A stretch of DNA of 64,000 nucleotides from Blastococcus colisei (lineage in GTDB: Bacteria; Actinomycetota; Actinomycetes; Mycobacteriales; Geodermatophilaceae): assembly GCF_006717095.1 (NCBI RefSeq), contig NZ_VFQE01000001.1, positions 2,542,001-2,606,000 of the forward strand, read 5' to 3'. Shown one piece after another: positions 8,551 through 15,836 of this stretch. Numbering within the stretch: position 1 is the stretch's first letter; each line of letters opens with the position of its first letter. The notes beneath the pieces are model-generated. The model searched no databases. It saw only the letters and a program-made list of their open reading frames with translations, and was not told where the DNA came from. A program made the position numbers and the translations under genes.

Positions 8551-8958
8551 GTGGCAGAACGACACGCAGCCGGCACCACGGCGGAGCTTCCCGTGACGGC
8601 GATCCCGAACCGGGGGAGCGACGAGCAGCGGCGCTGCGGCTGGTGCCGGCGGGTCCTGCCGTCCCAGGGGTCGGTCGGGCGGCCCCGGCTGTACTGCGGC
8701 CAGGCATGCCGGCAGCGGGCGTACGAGCAGCGCTCCGCGACCGCGAAGGCGGGGTTGCCCGGCGACGTCGTCCTGGTCTCGCGCAACGAGCTCGACGGGC
8801 TGCAGGACCGGCTGTACCAGCTGCGCTGCGCCCTCGAGGACGCCCAGACGCTGCTGACCGAGAAGCCGACCAAGGCCGAGCTGGAACGGCAGCTGGCCGA
8901 GCTGATCCGCTCGACCGGGCGGCTGGACCGGCTCTGGGTGAGCGAGCGCGCCGGCTGA
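8551..8958 (+). CDS. Small hypothetical protein with a four-cysteine zinc-ribbon-like head
   Basis: About 135 aa with no assigned function. The head carries CGWC and YCGQACRQRAYEQR, a C-x2-C...C-x3-C arrangement. It resembles the short treble-clef or zinc-ribbon segment seen at the head of many small actinobacterial proteins and suggests one bound zinc. The second half (ELDGLQDRLYQLRCALEDAQ...KAELERQLAELIRSTGRLDRLW) is strongly helical with heptad-like leucines and probably forms a coiled coil. GTG 8551 is my choice; a later GTG at 8593 would shorten the disordered N-terminus. It is divergent from the aminotransferase. A DNA- or RNA-binding role is only a guess. Confidence 0.7.
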   Translation: MAERHAAGTTAELPVTAIPNRGSDEQRRCGWCRRVLPSQGSVGRPRLYCGQACRQRAYEQRSATAKAGLPGDVVLVSRNELDGLQDRLYQLRCALEDAQTLLTEKPTKAELERQLAELIRSTGRLDRLWVSERAG

Positions 8959-8963
8959 GCTAC

Positions 8964-9194
8964 TCAGTCCGGGTCCATCGTGTCGTCGTCCAGGTCGTCC
9001 TGCTCCTGGTCCGGGTCCGAGGTGTCCGGCAGGTTCTCCCTGTCGGCCTCCTCCGGCTCCAGCTCGTCGACCTCTTCGTCCGTGGTCCCGTCGTTCTGGC
9101 CCTCACCGGCCGCTTCGCAGCCGGTCATCGTGGCGCCACCCCCGAACAGCGCCAGCGCGGTGAACAGGGCGGCGATCGGACGTCGGATGCGCAT
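8964..9194 (-). CDS. Small acidic lipoprotein
   Basis: 76 aa. A basic start (MRIRRP) and hydrophobic segment lead to a lipobox-like MTGC with Cys at residue 26. It should therefore be exported, lipidated and anchored on the outer face of the membrane. The remaining 50 residues are almost entirely Asp, Glu, Gln, Thr and Pro, so the mature part is a disordered polyanionic tail. No enzyme domain is possible at this size. It converges with the zinc-ribbon gene, with 5 bases between the stops. A 29-base palindrome lies about 55 bases upstream of the start. Confidence 0.72.
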   Translation of the reverse strand: MRIRRPIAALFTALALFGGGATMTGCEAAGEGQNDGTTDEEVDELEPEEADRENLPDTSDPDQEQDDLDDDTMDPD

Positions 9195-9248
9195 GTACCG
9201 ACCCTACGAAGACGCGGCGGACGGCGCCCGTCGAACCACCGACATCGC

Positions 9249-9277
9249 CCTCATTACGTCACCGTGACGTAATGAGG
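9249..9277. promoter_or_regulatory. 29-bp perfect palindrome with 14-bp arms
   Basis: The arms CCTCATTACGTCAC and its complement are separated by a single C. It is much richer in A/T at the arms than surrounding DNA and lies upstream of the small lipoprotein gene (minus strand). It could be an operator for a dimeric regulator, or a recombination or termination hairpin. Sequence alone does not decide between these. Confidence 0.55.
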
Positions 9278-9730
9278 CAGGGGTGCGTGGACCGGGGAAG
9301 TGGGCTCTCGGGGGTCTCCGGGACGTCGCGGCGGACGACGAGAGTCCAACAGGCCGGCGGCGAGGTCGGCTCAAGCACCAAGATCATCGGGAGCCGATCG
9401 GCGCGTGGGGGAGTCGGACGGGAAGGTCGGCGGGCGTGGTGCCCAGCATGGCACGGGGCGACGCATGAGGGCCTTCGGTCACGGCGCGGGCTCCATCGAC
9501 ACGCGTGCCGTTCATCCTGACGCGAGAACGCGTCGGCCGGCACGACCGGGCGCCGTCGCGGCCGTACGACGTGTCGAGATCGCGACGGAGTCGATCATGG
9601 CCCCGCCGGCCCCTTCCGGAGCACCTCAGGGCTGCGCCGATAATGCACATTATGTCAACTCACGGAGCGCGGACCGGCTCCCCACCATCCTCGGTACGTC
9701 CTGCACGGGAGTCGCCGTGCGACCGCCGTC
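9278..9730. other. Gene-poor stretch without a credible coding region
   Basis: About 450 bases in which the open frames on either strand give low-complexity, Arg-rich translations with no recognisable family. They have no ribosome-binding site of note. The only structured items are the palindromes at 9249-9277 and 9640-9653. It looks like an eroded accessory insertion point. Confidence 0.6.
9640..9657. repeat. AT-rich palindrome ATAATGCACATTAT extended by GTCA
   Basis: A 14-base palindrome with 6-bp arms and a CA centre (9640-9653) sits inside otherwise GC-rich DNA. On the minus strand it follows TTGACA directly. The right half, CATTATGTCA, nearly repeats CATTACGTCA of the palindrome at 9253-9262, so the two sites share a half-site. 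It could be a regulator- or recombinase-binding site; no such gene is adjacent. Confidence 0.4.
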
Positions 9731-9916
9731 ACGCCCGGCGATCCAGGTCGCCTGCTGCTCAGCGTCGACGTCCCCGACGTCGATGCGCTGCTGCCGCAGG
9801 TCGAGGGGCTCGGCGGGACGGCGACCGGCGGGACGAACGACATGCCCTGGGGCCAGCGGGTGGTCCACATCAAGGACCCGGACGGCAACGTGATCAACCT
9901 GGGCCAGACGCCGTAG
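9731..9916 (+). pseudogene. VOC/glyoxalase-family remnant (C-terminal half only)
   Basis: In this frame the DNA encodes the second half of a vicinal-oxygen-chelate protein: LLLSVDVPDVDALLPQVEGL, GGTNDMPWGQRVVHIKDPDG and NVINLGQTP, then a stop. The pattern WGQR-x4-KDPDGN is the end of the glyoxalase/bleomycin-resistance fold, with the C-terminal metal-ligand region changed. The expected N-terminal beta-alpha-beta-beta-beta module is missing: upstream codons in the same frame are unrelated, and no start codon with a ribosome-binding site is present. It is a truncated relic. Confidence 0.65.
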
Positions 9917-9919
9917 AGG

Positions 9920-9988
9920 TGCTTCGACGGCCTCGAGGAGTCGCGAGAGGTGAGTCTTGGCCTCATGCACATCGACCGTCGTAGACAT
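9920..9988 (-). pseudogene. Truncated Phd/YefM-type antitoxin (first 23 codons)
   Basis: From ATG 9988 on the minus strand the frame reads MSTTVDVHEAKTHLSRLLEA then VEA. This is the standard N-terminus of Phd/YefM-type antitoxins that pair with VapC or Doc toxins. After residue 23 the homology stops abruptly and the frame runs antisense through the glyoxalase relic. The DNA-binding N-terminus is present but the toxin-neutralising tail and the toxin gene are absent. A palindromic operator-like site lies 12 bases upstream. It could still be transcribed, but a functional antitoxin is unlikely. Confidence 0.65.
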
Positions 9989-10000
9989 GCAGACAAGCGC

Positions 10001-10023
10001 ATGACTAAGTCGGACTGAGTCAT
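10001..10023 (-). promoter_or_regulatory. Operator-like double palindrome upstream of the antitoxin relic
   Basis: The site consists of two GACTNAGTC palindromes in tandem separated by one G. The whole 23 bases form an imperfect palindrome (10 of 11 arm positions match) beginning ATGACT and ending AGTCAT. The position, just before the antitoxin start, is where Phd-type proteins bind to autoregulate. Confidence 0.55.
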
Positions 10024-10140
10024 AGGCGCCTGGTCTGGCGTCCTCCGTGGGGCGATGCCCGCCGAGTGCGCTCTCGCCGCCGCGCACATCCGCGGGCCCA
10101 GGAGCGCGTTTATGGTCGGGGTCCGGGTAGCTGCACGGAC

Positions 10141-10335
10141 ATGAGCGAGCAGCGCCCCGACACCGACGAGCGCGACGAGCCGGCAGGCACATCGTCGCCC
10201 GGCCCGGACAACCTGACCGCCAGGCCCGCGACCCCCGGCACGGACGACGCCAGGCAGGCCGCCGCGGTCCCCGGCGCCTACGAGGCCGACGACGCCGAGC
10301 GGAAACACGGCAAAGCGGTCAAGCCGGGCAACTGA
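10141..10335 (+). CDS. Small hydrophilic hypothetical protein
   Basis: 64 aa, beginning MSEQRPDTDERDEPAG and ending HGKAVKPGN. It is rich in Asp, Glu, Pro, Ala and Arg and very poor in hydrophobic residues, so it is probably intrinsically disordered. No family is recognised. Small proteins of this style are common in Geodermatophilaceae-type genomes, but I cannot assign a role. No strong ribosome-binding site precedes the ATG. It converges with the LysE-type exporter, with stops 4 bases apart. Confidence 0.45.
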   Translation: MSEQRPDTDERDEPAGTSSPGPDNLTARPATPGTDDARQAAAVPGAYEADDAERKHGKAVKPGN

Positions 10336-10338
10336 GGA

Positions 10339-10980
10339 TCAGCGGCTCGACAGCGCCACCCGGAGCCCCAACCCCACGAGCACCGTGCCGCTGACCGCCT
10401 CGAGCCGGGCGCGGATCCGCGGCCGTCGAAACCAGGTCCCGGCGCGCGCCACGCCGGCGGCCAGGGCCAGGTAGAGGCCGGTCTCCAGGGTGATCTGGAC
10501 CAGCCCGAGCGCCGCCGTCGTGGCGAACACCGGGCCGTCTGCCGGGACGAACTGCGGGTAGAAGGCGATCATGAAGACCGCGGCCTTCGGGTTGGCCAGC
10601 TGCACCAGGAAGCCTTCGCCGAACGCACCCCACCAGCGCCGGCGGCCCACCGGCGGTTCCGGCTCCACCGGGAAGGTGCCACCTCTCCCCCGCCACGCCG
10701 CCCGCAGCGCCCGGAAGCCGAGGACCAGGAGCACGGCGGCACCGACGACCCGCAGCAGGAGATAAGCCACCTCGGACGCCGCCACCAGCGCCGCGAAACC
10801 GGCGCCGGCGAACAGCGCCCACACGTACAACCCGGCCTCGAGCCCGAGCACCGTGGGGACCGCGCCGCGCAGCCCACGAAGGGCGGCCCTCCGGAGGATC
10901 AGCGCCATCGCCGGCCCGGGCGAGGCGGAGATCAGCAGCACCGCGAGCACGAAGGCACCGAGAGAGGGGAGCACGTCCAC
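10339..10980 (-). CDS. LysE/RhtB family amino-acid exporter
   Basis: A 213-aa inner-membrane exporter of the LysE/RhtB superfamily. The hallmark SASPGPAMALILRRAALRG follows the first helix (residue about 20), and six hydrophobic segments can be counted. GFLVQLANPKAAVFMIAFYPQFV is the conserved central motif that includes the NPK turn. The substrate (basic amino acid, homoserine, threonine or other) cannot be told from sequence. GTG 10980 gives the standard length. The divergent neighbour is the M50B protease gene, with 91 bases between the two starts for both promoters. Confidence 0.9.
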   Translation of the reverse strand: MDVLPSLGAFVLAVLLISASPGPAMALILRRAALRGLRGAVPTVLGLEAGLYVWALFAGAGFAALVAASEVAYLLLRVVGAAVLLVLGFRALRAAWRGRGGTFPVEPEPPVGRRRWWGAFGEGFLVQLANPKAAVFMIAFYPQFVPADGPVFATTAALGLVQITLETGLYLALAAGVARAGTWFRRPRIRARLEAVSGTVLVGLGLRVALSSR

Positions 10981-11071
10981 ACCCGGGATGCTGGCACTCC
11001 CCTCCCCCGACGTCGAACGACTACGGGCGCCGCTTCCCGGCGCACCCAGGTCCGTGCGGTTGACTCGGGGC

Positions 11072-11779
11072 GTGGAGGTCCTCGGTCGGTTCTGGACGCA
11101 GGTCACCGCCACCGTCCCCGACCTGTCCACGACCGTCCTGCTGGCGGCGGCGGCCGCCGCCGCGTTGCTGGTCCTCTCCCCCGCGCTCTGGCGGCCCGCC
11201 CGGCACGCCGTGACCATCGCCCACGAAGGCGCCCACGGACTGGTCGCCCTGGCCGCGGGACGCCGCCTGTCGGGCATCCGGCTGCACTCGGACACGTCCG
11301 GGCTCACCGTCTCGGCCGGCAAGCCCACCGGCCTCGGCATGGTCCTCACCTGCGCCGCGGGGTACACCGGCCCGGCGCTGTTCGGGCTCGGCGCCGCGGC
11401 CCTGCTCGCCGCGGGGCACGCGATCGGCCTGCTGTGGGTCCTGCTCGGGCTGCTGGCCCTCCTGCTGGTGCAGATCCGCAACTGGTACGGGCTGTGGTCG
11501 GTTCTGGTCACCGGCGCCGTCGTCTTCGCCGTGACCTGGTGGCTGCCGCCGGAGGGTCAGGCGGTCTTCGCCGCCGTCGCCACCTGGTTCCTGCTGCTGG
11601 CCGCCCCGAAGACCGTCCTGGAGCTGCAGGCCAAGCGCCGCCGCCGCGGTGGCGCGCCCGATTCCGACGCCGACCAGCTCGCCCGCCTCACCCGGTTCCC
11701 GGCGCTGTTCTGGGTGGGCGTCTTCCTGCTGGTCGACGTCGGCGCCCTGGTCCTCGGCGCCCGGTGGCTGCTCACCTGA
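11072..11779 (+). CDS. M50B family membrane metalloprotease-like protein
   Basis: 235 aa with about six hydrophobic segments. The motif VTIAHEGAHGLVALAAGRRL supplies HExxH inside a membrane segment, and a G-rich region (TGLGMVLTCAAGYTGPALFGL) follows, as in M50B peptidases. These are site-2-protease relatives of which few are characterised. The LVQIRNWYGLW segment may supply further active-site polar residues. GTG 11072 is the first start that keeps the N-terminal helix without running into the divergent gene. The stop overlaps the end of the converging GH65 gene by 8 bases. Confidence 0.8.
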   Translation: MEVLGRFWTQVTATVPDLSTTVLLAAAAAAALLVLSPALWRPARHAVTIAHEGAHGLVALAAGRRLSGIRLHSDTSGLTVSAGKPTGLGMVLTCAAGYTGPALFGLGAAALLAAGHAIGLLWVLLGLLALLLVQIRNWYGLWSVLVTGAVVFAVTWWLPPEGQAVFAAVATWFLLLAAPKTVLELQAKRRRRGGAPDSDADQLARLTRFPALFWVGVFLLVDVGALVLGARWLLT

Positions 11780-14186
11780 GCGCGTCGGAGTCGTCCGCCG
11801 TCACGTGCTCCTTCGGCGTGGTGCCGGCGCGCGCGCGCCGCCGTGGCTCGCAGCCGACCGGCTGACGCACCGGATCCACCTGGGGCGCGGGCGGGATGTC
11901 GAGCACCAGGTCGGAGTGGTCGACGGTCACCTGCCGGCCGTGGTGGCGGATGTCGAGCGGCTCGCCGTCCTCCAGCCGGTACGTGGCGGAGTCGTGGGTC
12001 ACCGTCACCGTCAGGCGCCGGCCGCGGTAGACGACCCGGAACCGCATCCGCGTGATCCGCTCGGGCAGTCGCGGGCCGAAGGTGAGCTCCCCGTTGTGGT
12101 CCCGCAGGCCGCCGAACCCGGCAACGGCGACCGTCCAGCCGCCGGCCAGCGAGGCGATGTGCAGCCCGTGCCCGGAGTTGTGGTGCAGGTTCTGCAGGTC
12201 GGTGAGCGCCGCCTCGGCCCAGTAGTCGTAGGCCAGCTGGAGGTGCCCGGTCTCGGCGGCGACCACCCCCTGCTGGCTGGCCGACAGCGACGAGTCCCGC
12301 GTCGTCCGCGCCTCGTAGTAGGCGAAGTTCGCGATCTTCTCCTCGAGGGTGAACGCGTCCCCGCGCAGGTGCAGCGCCATCACCAGGTCCGCCTGCTTCA
12401 CCACCTGCTTCCGGTAGATGTCGAAGTAGGGGTAGTGCAGCAGGAGCGGGTAATCCTCCGTCGGCGTGTTCGCGAAGTCCCACTCCTCGTGGTGGGTGAA
12501 GCCGTCTGACTGCATGTGCACGCCGCGCTGGGTGTCGTAGGGGACGGCCATCAGAGCGGCGGCGCGCAGCCATTCGTCGACCTCGTCCCGGGTGACGTCC
12601 AACCGGCCGGCCACGTCGGGCTGGCGCGTCACCGCCTCGGCCGCCTCGCGCAGGTTCCGCTGCGCCATGAGGTTGGTGAAGACGTTGTTGTCCACGACCG
12701 CGGTGTACTCGTCGGGGCCGGTCACGCCGTCGATGCGGAACCCGTGCTCGGGGTCGAAGTGGCCCAGCGACGCCCACAGCCGCGCGGTCTCGATGAGCAG
12801 TTCGGCACCGAAGTCGCGGTCGAAGTCCTCGTCGAGCGTGGCGTTGTAGTAGCGGACGACGGCGTCGGCGATGTCGGCGTTGATGTGGAAGGCCGCCGTC
12901 CCCGCCGGCCAGTAGCCCGAGGTCTCCTCACCGCGGATCGTGCGCCACGGGAAGGCCGCCCCGCGCATGCCCAGCACCCGGGCGCGCTCGCGGGCCTTGT
13001 CCAGGATCGAATGCCGCCAGCGCAGCGCGTCGCGGACGGCGTGCGGCGCGGTGTAGGTGAGCACCGGGAGGACGTAGGTCTCCGTGTCCCAGAACGTGTG
13101 CCCGTCATACCCGGGACCGGTGAGCCCCTTGGCCGGGATCGCTTGGCGCTCCCCGCGCAGGCCGGCCTGCAGGACGTGGAACATGCCCACCCGGACGGCC
13201 TGCTGCAGCTCGTCGTCGCCGTCGATCTCGACGTCGGCCTCGTCCCAGTGCTGGTCGAGCAGATCCCGTTGCTCCCTGAGCAACCGCTCGAACCCGCCGA
13301 GCTTCGCAGTGGCCAGCGCCCCCTCGACCTGGTCACGCACCGCCGGTGCGGAGCGACGGGAGGACCAGCCGTAGGCCAGGAACTTGGTCAGCGTCAGGGA
13401 CCCGCGCGGCGGGATGCGCGCGGCGAGGGTGTACCGGGCCAGGTCGCCGTTGGCCTCGATGTCCTCGGTGCTGCTGTCGGGGATCTCGACGACGTGGTCC
13501 ATGCCGGCGGCGACCCGCAGGCGGCTGCGCAGCGTCCGGTGCACCAGGACGGCCCGCCGGCCCCGCCCGACAGCCAGCTCGCAGTCCAGGGGGCGGGCCA
13601 GGGCAGCCGCGCTCCGCGGGTCGCCGCCGGCGGTGGTCTCGCCCGCGGTCTCGTTGGCCAACAGGTCCGACTGCAGGGCGACGTAGAGGTCGCCGAGGTC
13701 GTCGATGAGCTCGACCCGGTACTCGATGGCCGCGATCGACCGGCGGACCAGCGAGACCAGCCGGGTGCTCGTGACCCGCACGGTGCGCCCGCCGGGTGAG
13801 CGCCACTCGGTCATCCGGCGCAGCACCCCGGCCCGCAGGTCCAGGGTGCGCCGGTGGTCGATGATCTCCCCGTAGTTGAGATCGAGGGGCGAGTCCTTCA
13901 CCAGCAGCCGGATCAGCTTGCCGTCGGTGACGTTGACGACCGTCTGCCCCTGCTCGGGGAACCCGTAGCCGGCCTCGGCGTAGGGCAGCGGTCGCTCCTC
14001 GAAGAAGCCGTTGAGGTAGGTACCGGGGACGACGACCGGCTCGCCCTCGTCGAAGGAGCCGCGCATCCCGATGTGGCCGTTCGCGAGCGCGAACACCGAT
14101 TCGTGGACCCCGAGCGAGTCGCGGTCCAGCCCCACCTCGGTGAGGCACCAGGGCTCGATCGGGAAAGTGGCCCGCCCCTCCGTCAC
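11772..14186 (-). CDS. Glycoside hydrolase family 65 disaccharide phosphorylase
   Basis: 804 aa, the usual GH65 length. It phosphorolyses an alpha-linked glucose disaccharide (maltose, trehalose, kojibiose or nigerose) to beta-glucose-1-phosphate plus glucose. Domains in order are an N-terminal beta-sandwich (residues about 10-270), a linker, an (alpha/alpha)6 barrel, and a C-terminal beta-sheet domain. Landmarks include GYDGHTFWDTETYVLPVL, the general-acid glutamate in DGVTGPDEYTAVVDNN at about residue 493, and the LKQADLVMALHL-like segment. GTG 14186 has a strong GAGGAGG ribosome-binding site. The pgmB-like gene lies 73 bases upstream on the same strand, giving a complete route to glucose-6-phosphate. 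No sugar transporter is adjacent, which suggests an intracellular substrate. Confidence 0.92.
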   Translation of the reverse strand: MTEGRATFPIEPWCLTEVGLDRDSLGVHESVFALANGHIGMRGSFDEGEPVVVPGTYLNGFFEERPLPYAEAGYGFPEQGQTVVNVTDGKLIRLLVKDSPLDLNYGEIIDHRRTLDLRAGVLRRMTEWRSPGGRTVRVTSTRLVSLVRRSIAAIEYRVELIDDLGDLYVALQSDLLANETAGETTAGGDPRSAAALARPLDCELAVGRGRRAVLVHRTLRSRLRVAAGMDHVVEIPDSSTEDIEANGDLARYTLAARIPPRGSLTLTKFLAYGWSSRRSAPAVRDQVEGALATAKLGGFERLLREQRDLLDQHWDEADVEIDGDDELQQAVRVGMFHVLQAGLRGERQAIPAKGLTGPGYDGHTFWDTETYVLPVLTYTAPHAVRDALRWRHSILDKARERARVLGMRGAAFPWRTIRGEETSGYWPAGTAAFHINADIADAVVRYYNATLDEDFDRDFGAELLIETARLWASLGHFDPEHGFRIDGVTGPDEYTAVVDNNVFTNLMAQRNLREAAEAVTRQPDVAGRLDVTRDEVDEWLRAAALMAVPYDTQRGVHMQSDGFTHHEEWDFANTPTEDYPLLLHYPYFDIYRKQVVKQADLVMALHLRGDAFTLEEKIANFAYYEARTTRDSSLSASQQGVVAAETGHLQLAYDYWAEAALTDLQNLHHNSGHGLHIASLAGGWTVAVAGFGGLRDHNGELTFGPRLPERITRMRFRVVYRGRRLTVTVTHDSATYRLEDGEPLDIRHHGRQVTVDHSDLVLDIPPAPQVDPVRQPVGCEPRRRARAGTTPKEHVTADDSDALR

Positions 14187-14259
14187 CTGTCCTCCTCGCT
14201 GGCGCTCGTCGGCCACGTGACCGTGGTCGCTCTACCCATTGGTGACCTCGCAAGCTCGG

Positions 14260-15006
14260 TCACGCACCCTCCCCCAGCAGCTCGGCGAGGTCCTCGACGA
14301 CGACGTCCGCGCCTTCGGCCCGCAACGCCTCGGCCTGCCCGACGCGGTCGACCCCGACCACGTAGCCGAAGCCGCCGGCTCGCCCGGCGGCGACGCCCGA
14401 CAGCGCGTCCTCGAAAACCACCGCAGCCGCCGGTTCGACGCCGAGCAGTCGCGCGCCCGCCAGGAAGGTGTCGGGCTCCGGCTTGCCCCGCAAGCCGTCG
14501 CGCGCGGCGACCAGCCCGTCGACGCGGACGTCGATCAGGTCGGCGAACCCACCGGCGGCGATGACCTTCTCGCCGTTGGCGGACGCAGTGACCACGGCGG
14601 TGGGCATACCCGCCTCCTTCACCGCACGCAGGTAGCGGACCGACCCGGGATAGATCTCCACGCCGTGCTCGTCGAGTTCGCGCAGCACCATGTCGTTCTT
14701 GCGCGTCGCGATCGCCTGGACCGTCGCCACGTCGGGGGGATCCCCCGGAGTCCCCTCGGGAAGGGTGATACCGCGGCTGGCGAGGAAGCCGCGGACGCCG
14801 TCCGCCCGGTGCTTTCCGTCCACGTGGTTGTTGTAGTCGAGCTGGCTGAACTCGGGCTGCCCCGGCTCGAAGCGCTGGAGGAACTCGTCGAACGTGCGCT
14901 TCCAGGCGGCGAAGTGGACCGTCGCCGTCCGGGTGAGCACGCCGTCGAGGTCGAAGAGACACACGCGGACGGAGTCCGGGAGGCCCAGGGGCCCGGGAGC
15001 TGGCAC
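14260..15006 (-). CDS. pgmB: Beta-phosphoglucomutase family HAD hydrolase
   Basis: A 248-aa HAD-superfamily protein that should convert beta-glucose-1-phosphate to glucose-6-phosphate. The nucleophile motif is VCLFDLDGVLTRTATVHFAAW, with the second Asp as acid/base. The cap region contains NHVDGKHRADGVRGFL with the substrate-binding HxxDGxxRxxG pattern. Motif II is AVVTASANG, the Lys motif is GKPEPDTFL, and motif IV is VVFEDALSGVAAGRAGGFG. GTG 15006 fits the family start. It is cotranscribed with the GH65 phosphorylase, whose product is its substrate. Some relatives are trehalose-6-phosphate phosphatases, but the cap signature favours the mutase. Confidence 0.9.
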   Translation of the reverse strand: MPAPGPLGLPDSVRVCLFDLDGVLTRTATVHFAAWKRTFDEFLQRFEPGQPEFSQLDYNNHVDGKHRADGVRGFLASRGITLPEGTPGDPPDVATVQAIATRKNDMVLRELDEHGVEIYPGSVRYLRAVKEAGMPTAVVTASANGEKVIAAGGFADLIDVRVDGLVAARDGLRGKPEPDTFLAGARLLGVEPAAAVVFEDALSGVAAGRAGGFGYVVGVDRVGQAEALRAEGADVVVEDLAELLGEGA

Positions 15007-15192
15007 GCCGGGAACGCTACCGGCGCACGCGCTCCTCGACGTGCCAGGACGGCTGCCGTCGCGTATCGGGTCGGCGCAGGCAGGTGACCGCCGCCGCCGA
15101 CGGGCGGGCCGGGCGGGCCGTGCCTAGGGTCGGCCCAGCGCGTCTTGCGCACCTCCCGTCCCCGAGCCCGTCCGAGAAGAGGAGAGCCCGCG

Positions 15193-15747
15193 ATGGCCGA
15201 CCGGCCGCTGTCCTACGACCCCTACGCGCACCTGCCGCAGGTGCCGCAGGTGCCGAGCTTCACGGTGACCAGCACCGACTGCGCGGACGGCGACGTCCTG
15301 CCCACGCCGCACGTCAGCGGCGTGATGGGTGCCGGCGGCGAGGACCGGTCCCCGCAACTGACGTGGTCGGGGTTCCCCGAGGGCACCAGCAGCTTCGCGG
15401 TCACCGTCTACGACCCCGACGCGCCCACGGCCAGCGGCTTCTGGCACTGGGCGGTGGCGAACATTCCCGCCTCGGTGACCGAACTGCCCAGCGGGGCCGG
15501 CGACAAGGACGCGCCGCGACTCCCCGCGGGTGCCCACCAGCTCCGCAACGACGCCGGGTTCGCCGGTTACGTCGGTGCGGCCCCGCCGTCGGGACACGGC
15601 CCGCACCGCTACTTCGTCGTCGTGCACGCCGTGGACACCGAGACCCTCGACGTCACGGCGGACACCACGCCCGCCGTCCTGGGGTTCAACCTGTTCTTCC
15701 ACACGCTGGCCCGCGCCACGATGGTTCTCACGTACGAGGAGAGCTGA
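15193..15747 (+). CDS. YbhB/YbcL family PEBP-like protein
   Basis: A 184-aa phosphatidylethanolamine-binding-protein family member of the bacterial YbhB/YbcL (Raf-kinase-inhibitor-like) group. Motifs are [39 protein letters not shown], and [14 protein letters not shown] with the ligand-pocket HxPHxY pattern. No signal peptide is visible, so it is probably cytoplasmic. The biological ligand is unknown. ATG 15193 follows a purine-rich AGAAGAGGAGAG ribosome-binding site. It appears monocistronic. Confidence 0.9.
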   Translation: MADRPLSYDPYAHLPQVPQVPSFTVTSTDCADGDVLPTPHVSGVMGAGGEDRSPQLTWSGFPEGTSSFAVTVYDPDAPTASGFWHWAVANIPASVTELPSGAGDKDAPRLPAGAHQLRNDAGFAGYVGAAPPSGHGPHRYFVVVHAVDTETLDVTADTTPAVLGFNLFFHTLARATMVLTYEES

Positions 15748-15836
15748 GCGCCACCGGGTGGTCACGCCCGATCAGCGGCACACCGGGAGTGCATGATTCG
15801 TGAAGCACAGCGGTGCTGCAGGGGGACCATGGCGTT

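Noticed and set aside
9259-9543. Open frame of 94 codons on the minus strand in the gene-poor stretch
   Set aside because: No ribosome-binding site, no family and Arg/Pro/Ser-rich composition; it covers the palindrome and is better explained as chance.
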